Positions 8,605 to 16,329 of a DNA stretch of 64,000 nt are shown here, piece by piece. The translations under genes and the position numbers were made by a program. The stretch is taken from positions 2,192,501 through 2,256,500 of the forward strand of contig NZ_CP020700.1 in assembly GCF_003932715.1 (NCBI RefSeq), given 5' to 3'. Source of the stretch: Streptomyces tsukubensis. GTDB lineage: Bacteria; Actinomycetota; Actinomycetes; Streptomycetales; Streptomycetaceae. The notes under the pieces are model-generated. The model saw only the letters and a program-made list of their open reading frames with translations. It had not been told where the DNA came from and ran no database searches. Position 1 is the first letter of the stretch. The number at the start of each line of letters is the position of its first letter.

Positions 8605-8741
8605 GGCTTGCGCCACCGGCAGCCGCCGGTGGCCGGCACCGTCGAGGAATACGGGGCCGGAGCCCTGGTGCGTCCCGGACGCGCCCGTGCCCGGATCCCG
8701 GCAGCGTCCCGCAGAGGGCGCGGGAAGAGGCACCACCCGTC

Positions 8742-10004
8742 ATGACCAACGCCACCACCGCACGCCGCGCGGCCGTCGCGCTCGCCGTCTCCGCCGTACT
8801 CGGCACGGCCCTCGCCCCCGCCGCGACCGCCGCCACCACCCCGCCCCCGGCCGCCCCGCTCCCCTCCGGCCTGTACGGCACCACCGACCCGGCGTACGAC
8901 GGCGTGTGGCGGCAGTCGCTGGCGCTGCTCGCCCAGGACACCGTCGGGGTGAAGCCCGCGGGCAAGGCCGTCGACTGGCTGACCGGGCAGCAGTGCGCGG
9001 ACGGCGCCTTCTCCGCGTACCGCGCCGACGCCTCGGCCGCCTGTGACGCCAAGCTGCCGCGCGATACCAACGCCACGGCCGCCGCGGTCCAGGCACTGAC
9101 CGCGACCGGCGGCGCCGAGAAGACCGTCGGCAAGGCCGTCACCTGGCTGAAGTCGGTCCAGAACGCGGACGGCGGCTGGAGCTACAACCCGGGCGGCGCG
9201 AGCGACGCCAACTCCACCGCTGTGGTGATCGGCGCGCTGGCCGCCGCGGGTGAGAAGCCCGCGGCCGTGGCCTCCGCGAAGGGCGGGAAGTCGCCGTACG
9301 ACGCGCTGCTGACCTTCGCCCGGCCGTGCACGGGAGCGGACGCGGGCGCCTTCGTCTACCAGCCGCAGATGCCGGGCGCCGTCGGTGACTCCACCGCCGC
9401 GGCGGTCGTCGCCGCGCAGGGTGCGGGCCTGGCCCCGAAGGCCGGAGCCGCCGGTTCCGTGGCCGGGGGCACGGTCTGCGACAAGGCCGCGAAGGACCTC
9501 AAGGGTGCGGCTCTCAACGGCGGCGCCTATCTGGCGGGCGCGCTCGCGAAGACCGGTCATCTGCTGACCCCGCCGATGCCGGGCGCCGAGGACTCGGCGC
9601 CCAAGCCCGACTTCGGGAACACTGCGGACGCGGTCGTCGCGCTGGCCGCGCAGGGCCGCACCGAGGCGGTGAAGAAGCCGCTGGAGTGGCTGAAGGCGAA
9701 CGGTGCCGGATGGGCGAAGGAGTCGGGCCCGGCGGCGTACGCCCAGCTGGTCTTCGCGGCGAACGCCACCGGTACGGACCCCGCGGACTTCGGCGGTACG
9801 GACCTGGTGGCGGCCCTGAACGCGACGGGTCCGGCGCCGGAGTCGGCGTCGCCGTCCGCCGGTACCGAGAAGAAGAACGAGAACGACAAGAACGACAAGA
9901 AGGACGACGGGGGCCCGAACCTCTGGTGGATCGTGGGCGCGTTCTTCGCGGCGAGCGCGGGCGCGGGCTTCCTCCTCAGCGGCCGCCGCAAGCCCCGCGC
10001 ATGA
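8742..10004 (+). CDS. Secreted, membrane-anchored alpha/alpha-toroid protein, intrinsic-factor/transcobalamin-like
   Basis: 420 residues. It begins with a signal peptide (TTARRAAVALAVSAVLGTAL, cleaved near ATAATT) and ends with a Lys/Asp-rich linker, a transmembrane helix (LWWIVGAFFAASAGAGFLLS) and a positive tail RRKPRA. The body has repeated helical units such as DWLTGQQCADGAFSAY, TWLKSVQNADGGWSYN and LEWLKANGAGW, the toroid fold used by animal intrinsic factor and transcobalamin to hold B12. It is the first gene after the B12 riboswitch and its stop overlaps the next start (ATGA). The likely role is to capture or present cobalamin outside the membrane for the ECF transporter; catalysis is unlikely. 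Confidence 0.82.
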   Translation: MTNATTARRAAVALAVSAVLGTALAPAATAATTPPPAAPLPSGLYGTTDPAYDGVWRQSLALLAQDTVGVKPAGKAVDWLTGQQCADGAFSAYRADASAACDAKLPRDTNATAAAVQALTATGGAEKTVGKAVTWLKSVQNADGGWSYNPGGASDANSTAVVIGALAAAGEKPAAVASAKGGKSPYDALLTFARPCTGADAGAFVYQPQMPGAVGDSTAAAVVAAQGAGLAPKAGAAGSVAGGTVCDKAAKDLKGAALNGGAYLAGALAKTGHLLTPPMPGAEDSAPKPDFGNTADAVVALAAQGRTEAVKKPLEWLKANGAGWAKESGPAAYAQLVFAANATGTDPADFGGTDLVAALNATGPAPESASPSAGTEKKNENDKNDKKDDGGPNLWWIVGAFFAASAGAGFLLSGRRKPRA

Positions 10005-11080
10005 CGACCTCCTCCGACCGCACCCCGGCCGGGGCCGCCGGGTCGGCCGGGCGCCCCGGCGCCGGAGCGGCAGCCGGTGCCCCGACGAGGCACCTCGCCG
10101 CGCCGACGGCCGGGCCGCCCGAGGCGGCCCCGGCCGGGCGCCGCGCCGCGTCCGTGGCCGGGACGCTCAGGAAGCCCCCGACCGAGCGCCCCCGCGCCGT
10201 ACCGGAAGCACCGCACCGCACGACGACCGGCGGCTTGACCAGGCACCACACCGCGACCGCCGGGCCGCGGGCGTCCTCCGGGACACCCGGGTCCGCCGCA
10301 GGCGGGCGCCCCCGCGCCGTACCGCAAGCACCGCACCGCACGACGACCGAAGCCCCGACCTCGGCGGCCAGGGCGGACCGGCCCCGGCCGGCCGGGCGTC
10401 GGCGGTCCGTTGCCGCCGCGCGCGTCGGGGCCTTCGTGCTCGTTCTCGTCGCGGGGGCCGTCGGTGTGCTCGGTGCCGCCGCGCCCGCGCAGGCGGCCGG
10501 ATACCGCTACTGGTCGTACTGGCAGGCGTCCGGCACCACCTGGACGTACGCCACCGAGGGCCCGGCGATCGCCCGGCCGTCGGACGGCGCCGTCCACGGC
10601 TTCCGCTTCGCCGTGAGCGCGGACTCCTCCGACGCCTCGAAGCCCCGCACCGCACCCGACTTCGCCGCGGTCTGCGGCACCACGCCCGCCGAGCCGGGCA
10701 CCAAGCGCATCGCCCTCGTCATCGACCCCGGCACCGCCGCCGACGCACCCTCGGGCGAACGGCCGCCCGCGCCGCGTACCGCCTGCGCCCGTGTCCACCC
10801 CGGCGCGACCGCGGCGGAGGCGCTGGCCCGGGTCGCCAAACCGCTGCGCTACGACGGGAACGCGCTGCTCTGCGCGATCTCCGGCTATCCGGCGACCGGC
10901 TGCGGCGAACAGATCGCGAGCGGAGCGCGGAACGGCGACGACGCCACGCAGGACCCTGCCAAGGCATCCGGCAACAGCGACAGCGACGGCGGTCCGTCCC
11001 TCGGTCTCGTGGCCGGTCTCGGCGCCCTCGCCGTCCTCGGCGCGGCAGCGTACTGGCAGTCCCGCCGCCGGTCCCGATGA
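10001..11080 (+). CDS. SCO2322-like secreted, membrane-anchored protein
   Basis: 359 residues. A long Pro/Ala/Arg-rich cytoplasmic N-terminus of about 130 residues precedes a signal-anchor (VGAFVLVLVAGAVGVLGAAA, then PAQAAG). The folded part begins GYRYWSYWQASGTTWTYATE, contains several Cys (VCGTTP, TACARVHP, LLCAISGY, GCGEQ), and ends with a second membrane helix and RRRSR. I recognise it from memory as the SCO2322 family, which has no assigned biochemistry. It overlaps its neighbours by four bases on both sides within the B12 operon. Intrinsic factor has an alpha toroid plus a small beta domain; this protein may supply the beta-domain function to the toroid encoded just before it. Confidence 0.7.
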   Translation: MTTSSDRTPAGAAGSAGRPGAGAAAGAPTRHLAAPTAGPPEAAPAGRRAASVAGTLRKPPTERPRAVPEAPHRTTTGGLTRHHTATAGPRASSGTPGSAAGGRPRAVPQAPHRTTTEAPTSAARADRPRPAGRRRSVAAARVGAFVLVLVAGAVGVLGAAAPAQAAGYRYWSYWQASGTTWTYATEGPAIARPSDGAVHGFRFAVSADSSDASKPRTAPDFAAVCGTTPAEPGTKRIALVIDPGTAADAPSGERPPAPRTACARVHPGATAAEALARVAKPLRYDGNALLCAISGYPATGCGEQIASGARNGDDATQDPAKASGNSDSDGGPSLGLVAGLGALAVLGAAAYWQSRRRSR

Positions 11081-12279
11081 CCCGCCCCACCGCACCGGCC
11101 GCGCCCGGCCGCCCCCGCCCCGCCACCGTGTCCGCCGTGTCCGCCGTGTCGCGCTGGCGCGCGCCCGTCGCGGACCGGGCCAATGCCGTCCATCCGGGCG
11201 CCTGGTGGCTCTGGGCGATCGGGCTCGCCGCCGCCGCGTCGCGGACCACGAACCCGCTGCTCCTGGGGCTGATCGTGGGCGTCGCCGGATATGTGGTGGC
11301 CGCCCGGCGCACCGACGCGCCGTGGGCCCGGGCGTACATCGCGTTCGTGAAGCTCGGGCTGTTCGTCCTCGCGATCCGGGTGCTGTTCTCCGTCCTCCTC
11401 GGTGCCCCGATCCCGGGGACGCATCTGCTGTTCACCCTCCCCGAGGTGCCGCTGCCCGACTGGGCGCAGGGCATCCGGATCGGCGGCCGGGTCCATGCCG
11501 AACAGGTCGTCTTCGCCGTCTACCAGGGCGCCAAGCTGGCGGCCCTGCTGATCTGCGTGGGCGCGGCGAACGCGCTCGCGAACCCGGCCAGGCTGCTGAA
11601 GTCGCTGCCGGGCGCCCTGTACGAGGCGGGGGTGGCCGTCGTCGTGGCGATGACCTTCGCGCCGAATCTGGTCGCGGACGTGGCCCGGCTGCGCACGGCC
11701 CGCAGGCTGCGCGGCCGTTCCACGGGCGGGCTGCGGGCGATGGCACAGATCGGGCTGCCGGTGCTGGAGGGCGCTCTGGAGCGTTCGGTCGCGGTCGCGG
11801 CGTCGATGGACGCCCGCGGCTACGGCCGGACGGCGAGCGTGCCGCCCGCGGTCCGGCACACCACGACCGCGCTGACGCTCGGCGGGCTGCTGGGCGTCTG
11901 CGCCGGTACGTACGGGCTGCTGGCTGCCGAAGGCGCGGCGTACGGGCTCCCGCTGCTGGTGGGCGGGCTGGCCGCGGCCGTCGCCGGGCTGCGGCTCGGC
12001 GGCCGCCGGACGGTCCGGACCCGCTACCGGCCCGACCGGTTCGGCGCCCGCTCGTGGCTGGTCGCCGGTTCGGGCGCGGCGGTCGCCGCGCTGATGGTGT
12101 GGGCGGTGTCGTACGCCCCGGGCGCGCTGGAGCCCGGAGTCGTACCGCTGACCGCGCCGACCCTGCCGCTCTGGCCCGCGGCCGGTGTGCTGCTCGGTCT
12201 GCTGCCCGCCTTCGTCGCCCCCGTCCCAGCCCCCGCCGCTGCCCCCGCCCCCGCCCCCGCTCCCGAGGAGTCGCCGTGA
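11077..12279 (+). CDS. ECF transporter transmembrane component (EcfT/CbiQ family)
   Basis: 400 residues. Membrane helices run through WWLWAIGLAAAASRT, LGLIVGVAGYVVAA and LGLFVLAIRVLFSVLL, and a cytoplasmic coupling helix region contains ASMDARGYGRTASV, the Ala-Arg-Gly type motif by which EcfT proteins grip the ATPase. Extra helices at the C-terminus (about residues 265-380) and a Pro/Ala tail make it longer than the usual 230-270 residue CbiQ. It starts at an ATG overlapping the previous stop and ends overlapping the ATPase gene. It is the energy-coupling membrane scaffold of the B12 importer. Confidence 0.88.
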   Translation: MTRPTAPAAPGRPRPATVSAVSAVSRWRAPVADRANAVHPGAWWLWAIGLAAAASRTTNPLLLGLIVGVAGYVVAARRTDAPWARAYIAFVKLGLFVLAIRVLFSVLLGAPIPGTHLLFTLPEVPLPDWAQGIRIGGRVHAEQVVFAVYQGAKLAALLICVGAANALANPARLLKSLPGALYEAGVAVVVAMTFAPNLVADVARLRTARRLRGRSTGGLRAMAQIGLPVLEGALERSVAVAASMDARGYGRTASVPPAVRHTTTALTLGGLLGVCAGTYGLLAAEGAAYGLPLLVGGLAAAVAGLRLGGRRTVRTRYRPDRFGARSWLVAGSGAAVAALMVWAVSYAPGALEPGVVPLTAPTLPLWPAAGVLLGLLPAFVAPVPAPAAAPAPAPAPEESP

Positions 12280-13871
12280 TCCGGTTCGAGAACGTGTCGG
12301 TGACGTACGACGGCGCGGCCGCCCCCACGGTCGCCGGGGTCGATCTGACCGTCCCGGAAGGCGAACTCGTCCTTCTGGTGGGTCCGTCCGGTGTCGGCAA
12401 ATCGACCCTGCTGGGCACGGTCTCCGGTCTCGTACCGCATTTCACCGGCGGTACGCTGCGCGGCCGGGTCACGGTCGACGGCCGGGACACCCGCACCCAT
12501 CCGCCGCGACAACTGGCCGACGTCGTGGGAACGGTGGGCCAGGACCCGTCGGCGCACTTCGTCACGGACACCGTCGAGGACGAGCTGGCGTACGGCATGG
12601 AGTCCCTGGGCACGCCCCCGGACGTGATGCGGCGCCGGGTGGAGGAGACCCTCGACCTGCTGGGCCTCGCCGGGCTGCGGGAGCGGCCGATCGCGACGCT
12701 GTCGGGCGGGCAGCGGCAGCGGGTGGCGATCGGTTCGGTGCTGGCCGCGCACCCCAAGGTGCTGGTCCTCGACGAGCCGACGTCGGCGCTGGACCCGGCC
12801 GCCGCGGAGGAGGTGCTGGCGGTGCTCCAGCGGCTGGTGCACGACCTGGGGACGACGGTGCTGCTGGCGGAGCACCGGCTGGAGCGGGTGGTGCAGTACG
12901 CGGACCGGGTCGTCCTCCTCGCCGGGCCGGGCGCCGCGCCGGTGACCGGGACACCCGAGAAGATCATGGCGGTCTCCCCCGTACACCCTCCCGTGGTGGC
13001 GCTGGGGAAGCTGGCGGGCTGGGATCCGCTGCCGCTGTCGGTACGGGACGCCCGGCGCCGGGCCGTGGACCTGCGGGACCGCCTCGGTGACCCGGCGCCC
13101 GTCCCCGCGCCCCGTTCCGGCGAGACCGTGGCCGGGCTCTCCGGCGTCGGTGTCCGGCACGGCCGGGTGACGGCCCTGCGCGGTATCGACCTGACGTTCA
13201 CGGGCGGCGAGACCGTCGCCCTGATGGGGCGGAACGGGGCCGGGAAGTCGACCCTGCTGTCGTCCCTGGTGGGGCTGGTCGAGCCGGTGTCGGGCACGGT
13301 GTCCGTCGGCGGGCTCGCACCGCACCGGACGCGGCCGCGGGATCTGATCAGGCGGGTCGGTCTGGTGCCGCAGGAGCCGCGGGACCTGCTGTACGCGGAC
13401 TCGGTCGCCGCCGAGTGCGCGGCGGCCGACACGGACGCGGGCGCCGAGCCGGGCAGCTGCCGCGCGCTGGTGACGCGGCTGCTGCCGGGGGTGGCGGACG
13501 CCACGCATCCCCGTGATCTGTCGGAGGGGCAGCGGCTCGCGCTGGCCCTCGCGGTGGTGCTGACGTCCCGGCCGCCGCTGCTGCTCCTCGACGAGCCGAC
13601 CCGGGGCCTGGACTATGCGGCGAAGGCGCGGCTGGTGACGGTGCTGAAGGAGCTGGCGGCCGAGGGGCATGCCATCGTGCTGGCCACGCACGATGTGGAG
13701 CTGGCGGCCGAGCTGGCGCAGCGGGTGGTGGTGCTGGCGGACGGCGAGATCGTCGCGGACGGCCCGACGGCGGAGGTCGTGGTGGGCTCTCCGGCGTTCG
13801 CCCCGCAGGTGGCGAAGGTGCTGGCGCCGCGGCGCTGGCTGACGGTGGCCCAGGTGGAGGCCTCACTGTGA
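12276..13871 (+). CDS. ECF transporter ATPase, two fused nucleotide-binding domains
   Basis: 531 residues from GTG 12276 (GTGA overlap with ecfT). Domain one: Walker A GPSGVGKST at residues 36-44, signature LSGGQRQRVA, Walker B with LVLDEPTSALDP. Domain two begins near residue 285: Walker A GRNGAGKST, signature LSEGQRLALA (Glu for Gly) and LLLDEPTRGLD. Both halves keep the switch histidine (LLAEH, ATHD). It hydrolyses ATP at the cytoplasmic face to drive vitamin uptake. Fusion of the EcfA and EcfA' halves is common in actinobacteria. It overlaps the S-component gene downstream. Confidence 0.92.
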   Translation: MIRFENVSVTYDGAAAPTVAGVDLTVPEGELVLLVGPSGVGKSTLLGTVSGLVPHFTGGTLRGRVTVDGRDTRTHPPRQLADVVGTVGQDPSAHFVTDTVEDELAYGMESLGTPPDVMRRRVEETLDLLGLAGLRERPIATLSGGQRQRVAIGSVLAAHPKVLVLDEPTSALDPAAAEEVLAVLQRLVHDLGTTVLLAEHRLERVVQYADRVVLLAGPGAAPVTGTPEKIMAVSPVHPPVVALGKLAGWDPLPLSVRDARRRAVDLRDRLGDPAPVPAPRSGETVAGLSGVGVRHGRVTALRGIDLTFTGGETVALMGRNGAGKSTLLSSLVGLVEPVSGTVSVGGLAPHRTRPRDLIRRVGLVPQEPRDLLYADSVAAECAAADTDAGAEPGSCRALVTRLLPGVADATHPRDLSEGQRLALALAVVLTSRPPLLLLDEPTRGLDYAAKARLVTVLKELAAEGHAIVLATHDVELAAELAQRVVVLADGEIVADGPTAEVVVGSPAFAPQVAKVLAPRRWLTVAQVEASL

Positions 13872-14746
13872 GCCCGGTGTCCTCCCCCCGGCCCGTCCGT
13901 CTCGGCCCCCGTTCCGTCGCCGCCCTGGCGCTGATCAGCGCCATCGGTGTGGCGTTCTTCGGCTGGCCGCTGCTCGCGGACGAGCGGTCCGGGGTGGTCG
14001 CGCACGCGGAGGACGCGCCGTGGCTGTTCGCGCTGCTGCTGCCGCTGCTGGTCGCGGTGGTGGTGGCGACGATCGCAGATACCGGGATGGGTGCGAAGGC
14101 GGTCGCCATGCTGGGGGTGCTGGCGGCGGTGGGCGCGGCGATGCGTCCGCTGGGTGCCGGGACGGCCGGCCTGGAGCCGATGTTCTTCCTGATGGTGCTG
14201 GCGGGCCGGGTGCTGGGGCCCGGCTTCGGCTTCGTCCTGGGCTCGGTGACGATGTTCGCCTCCGCGCTGCTGACGGGCGGCGTCGGGCCGTGGCTGCCGT
14301 TCCAGATGCTGGCGATGGGCTGGTTCACGATGGGCGCGGGGCTGCTGCCGGGCGCGGAGCGGCTGCGGGGGCGGGCGGAGACGCTGATGCTGGCCGGGTA
14401 CGGGGCGCTGGCGGCGTTCGCGTACGGCACGGTGATGAACCTCCAGGGCTGGACGATCGTCCCCGGCATGGCGACGGGGATCTCCTTCCAGCCGGGTGAG
14501 CCGCTCCAGGACAATCTGGTGCGCTTCTTCGCCTATGTCGCGGCCACCTCCCTGGGCTGGGACCTGGGGCGGGCGGTCCTCACGGTCGTCCTCACACTCA
14601 CCGTGGGCCCGGCGGTGCTCGCGCTGCTGAGGCGGGCGACGCGGCGGGCCGCGTTCGAGGCGCAGGTCACATTCGAGGGCGGGGACGGGGGTGCGGCGGG
14701 TGAGCCGCCCCACAGGGCCCCGAGGGCGTACGAGGAGTCTTCGTAG
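13868..14746 (+). CDS. ECF transporter substrate-binding (S) component, probably for cobalamin
   Basis: 292 residues from GTG 13868 (GTGA overlap). Six or so membrane helices are visible, from SVAALALISAIGVAFFGWPL to VLTVVLTLTVGPAVLALL. The stretch PMFFLMVLAGRVLGPGFGF and GVGPWLPFQMLAMGWF matches the CbrT/CbiM-like vitamin S-component pattern. As last gene of the riboswitch-controlled operon it most likely binds cobalamin or a cobalamin precursor. A tail of about 35 charged residues follows the last helix. Substrate assignment rests on the riboswitch and neighbours, not on a binding motif. Confidence 0.85.
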   Translation: MSPVSSPRPVRLGPRSVAALALISAIGVAFFGWPLLADERSGVVAHAEDAPWLFALLLPLLVAVVVATIADTGMGAKAVAMLGVLAAVGAAMRPLGAGTAGLEPMFFLMVLAGRVLGPGFGFVLGSVTMFASALLTGGVGPWLPFQMLAMGWFTMGAGLLPGAERLRGRAETLMLAGYGALAAFAYGTVMNLQGWTIVPGMATGISFQPGEPLQDNLVRFFAYVAATSLGWDLGRAVLTVVLTLTVGPAVLALLRRATRRAAFEAQVTFEGGDGGAAGEPPHRAPRAYEESS

Positions 14747-14937
14747 CCGTACGGGCCGGGGGCAGGGCCGCCGACCGGCCCGGGTCACGGGGTGTGGCGG
14801 CCCGGGATGCGAGGCCGCTTAGTAAGAGGGCTCGTTGCGACGGGGTCGGGCGGCGGCTAGAACTGATCCGTCGCCGGGCGGCGGGCGTTTCGCCCCGTCT
14901 CCGCGGCATCCCCCGTCCCCGACGTCAGGATCCCCCT

Positions 14938-15390
14938 GTGCTCCGCTCCGCCACCGCTGTGCTCCGCCGCCCGTCCCGCCACGCCTTCGTGGGCGCCGCG
15001 CTCGTCGCGACGTCCGCCGCGATGGTCGTGGGCCTGAACCCGGCTTCCGCCGCCGCTGCCCCCGCGGCCGCCCCGGCCTCGGTTCCGGCCGCCGTGGAGG
15101 CGGCGTCCGCGAAGGCGGTCGCGCAGAAGATGATCGGCAACGACGCGCAGTTCCAGTGCTTCAGCCAGATCGTGGCCAAGGAGAGCAACTGGGACGTCCA
15201 GGCGTCGAACCCGTCGAGCGGTGCGTACGGCCTGGTGCAGGCGCTTCCGGCGAACAAGATGGCCACGGCCGGATCCGACTGGAAGACCAACCCGGAGACC
15301 CAGATCGAATGGGGTCTGAACTATATGCAGGAGCGCTACGGCAGCCCGTGCGCGGCCTGGGCGAAGTGGCAGACCCAGGGCTGGTACTGA
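14938..15390 (+). CDS. Secreted transglycosylase-like protein
   Basis: 150 residues from GTG 14938, which has AGGA a few bases upstream; the open frame continues further 5' without a better site. A signal peptide (HAFVGAALVATSAAMVVGL) ends at NPASAAAAP. The mature domain has FQCFSQIVAKESNWDVQAS, where the Glu of AKESNW corresponds to the catalytic Glu of lysozyme-like transglycosylases, then SSGAYGLVQALP and the closing WAKWQTQGWY typical of Streptomyces SLT-like proteins. It probably cleaves peptidoglycan outside the cell. It is monocistronic, ending at the strong hairpin at 15412. Confidence 0.88.
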   Translation: MLRSATAVLRRPSRHAFVGAALVATSAAMVVGLNPASAAAAPAAAPASVPAAVEAASAKAVAQKMIGNDAQFQCFSQIVAKESNWDVQASNPSSGAYGLVQALPANKMATAGSDWKTNPETQIEWGLNYMQERYGSPCAAWAKWQTQGWY

Positions 15391-15411
15391 TCCGGGTCCT
15401 TCCGGCCGGCT

Positions 15412-15471
15412 GAGACATGACAGGGGGCCCCGTACGGCGAACGTGCCGTACGGGGCCCTCTGTCATGTCTC
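15412..15471. terminator. Long bidirectional hairpin terminator
   Basis: Arms of about 27 bases, starting GAGACATGACAGGGGGCC on the left and ending with its complement on the right, around a four-base loop (GAAC). It lies between the transglycosylase (plus) and the methyltransferase (minus), which converge, and should stop both transcripts. Confidence 0.9.
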
Positions 15472-15486
15472 GTCGCGTGGCCCTTC

Positions 15487-16131
15487 TCAGCCCGCGGCCG
15501 CCCTCATCAGCAGATGCCCCCGGCGGTACCGCTCCCCTTCGCGCGGTTCGCGCAGCATCCGCCCGACCTCGGTGAACCCGGCACCGGCGGCCAGCCGCGC
15601 CAGCTCGTCCACCGGCCAGCGCCAGGCCTCCGTCACCCGGTGGTCGAAGACCGTGACCGGCTCGCCCTCCGATTCGAAGAAGGCGAGCAGCAGCAGCCCG
15701 CCGGGGGCGAGCACCCGGCGGAATTCGTCGAAGTACGGGGGCAGCTCCCGCGGTGGCACATGGATCACCGAGTACCAGGACACGATGCCCGCCGCCTCGC
15801 CGTCCGCCAGCTCCAGGGCGTCCATGGAACCGATCTCGAACCGCAGGTCTGGGTAGGCCTCCCGGGCCAGGCCGATCATCACGGGCGACAGGTCGATCCC
15901 GAAGGCGTCCAGGCCGAGGCCGTGGAGGTGCGCGGTCACCGGCCCCGGTCCGCAGCCCAGTTCGGCGACGGGCCCGCCTCCCGCGGCCCGTACCTGGTCG
16001 GCGAAGGCCTGGAGGAACGTACGGTCGAGGGAGGGGGCTTCGAGGTCGTCGCGGGCGAGGGCCGCATAGGGCAGGGCGAGGGCGTCATAGGCGTCGGCGG
16101 TCCGGCGCAGATACGAGGTGGGCTCGGTCAT
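15487..16131 (-). CDS. Class I SAM-dependent methyltransferase
   Basis: 214 residues from ATG 16131; an in-frame GTG seven codons upstream is an alternative start. Motif I is VAELGCGPGPVTAHL, followed by FGIDLSPVMIGLAREAYP and the late motif VLAPGGLLLLAFFE. Small methyltransferases of this kind act on metabolites rather than nucleic acids, with no substrate clue here. It is the last gene before the shared terminator at 15412 and lies downstream of the SARP regulator on the same strand, 198 bases away. Confidence 0.85.
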   Translation of the reverse strand: MTEPTSYLRRTADAYDALALPYAALARDDLEAPSLDRTFLQAFADQVRAAGGGPVAELGCGPGPVTAHLHGLGLDAFGIDLSPVMIGLAREAYPDLRFEIGSMDALELADGEAAGIVSWYSVIHVPPRELPPYFDEFRRVLAPGGLLLLAFFESEGEPVTVFDHRVTEAWRWPVDELARLAAGAGFTEVGRMLREPREGERYRRGHLLMRAAAG

Positions 16132-16329
16132 GCGCAGGGACGCTACCTGCACGCCGGCGGCCCGGAGTCGGCCGGGAACGTCATCGGCTCGGCGGCCGGG
16201 CCGCGATCCTCGGGCGCGGTCACCCGGCGACGGCGACGGATGCCCCTGCCCTGAACGTCATGGCGACCTGCTTCCGCCGGGGCCGTCGGGTGAGCGCGGA
16301 CGGGCTCGGCTTTCGCGGATCGCGGCCGC

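Noticed and set aside
10791..12275. Apparent long 5' extension of the ECF ATPase frame
   Set aside because: It overlaps the EcfT gene in another frame; the GTG at 12276 gives the correct ATPase N-terminus.
14747..14937. Possible c-di-AMP (ydaO) riboswitch before the transglycosylase
   Set aside because: Such riboswitches precede many Streptomyces wall hydrolases, but the conserved ydaO blocks are not present here.
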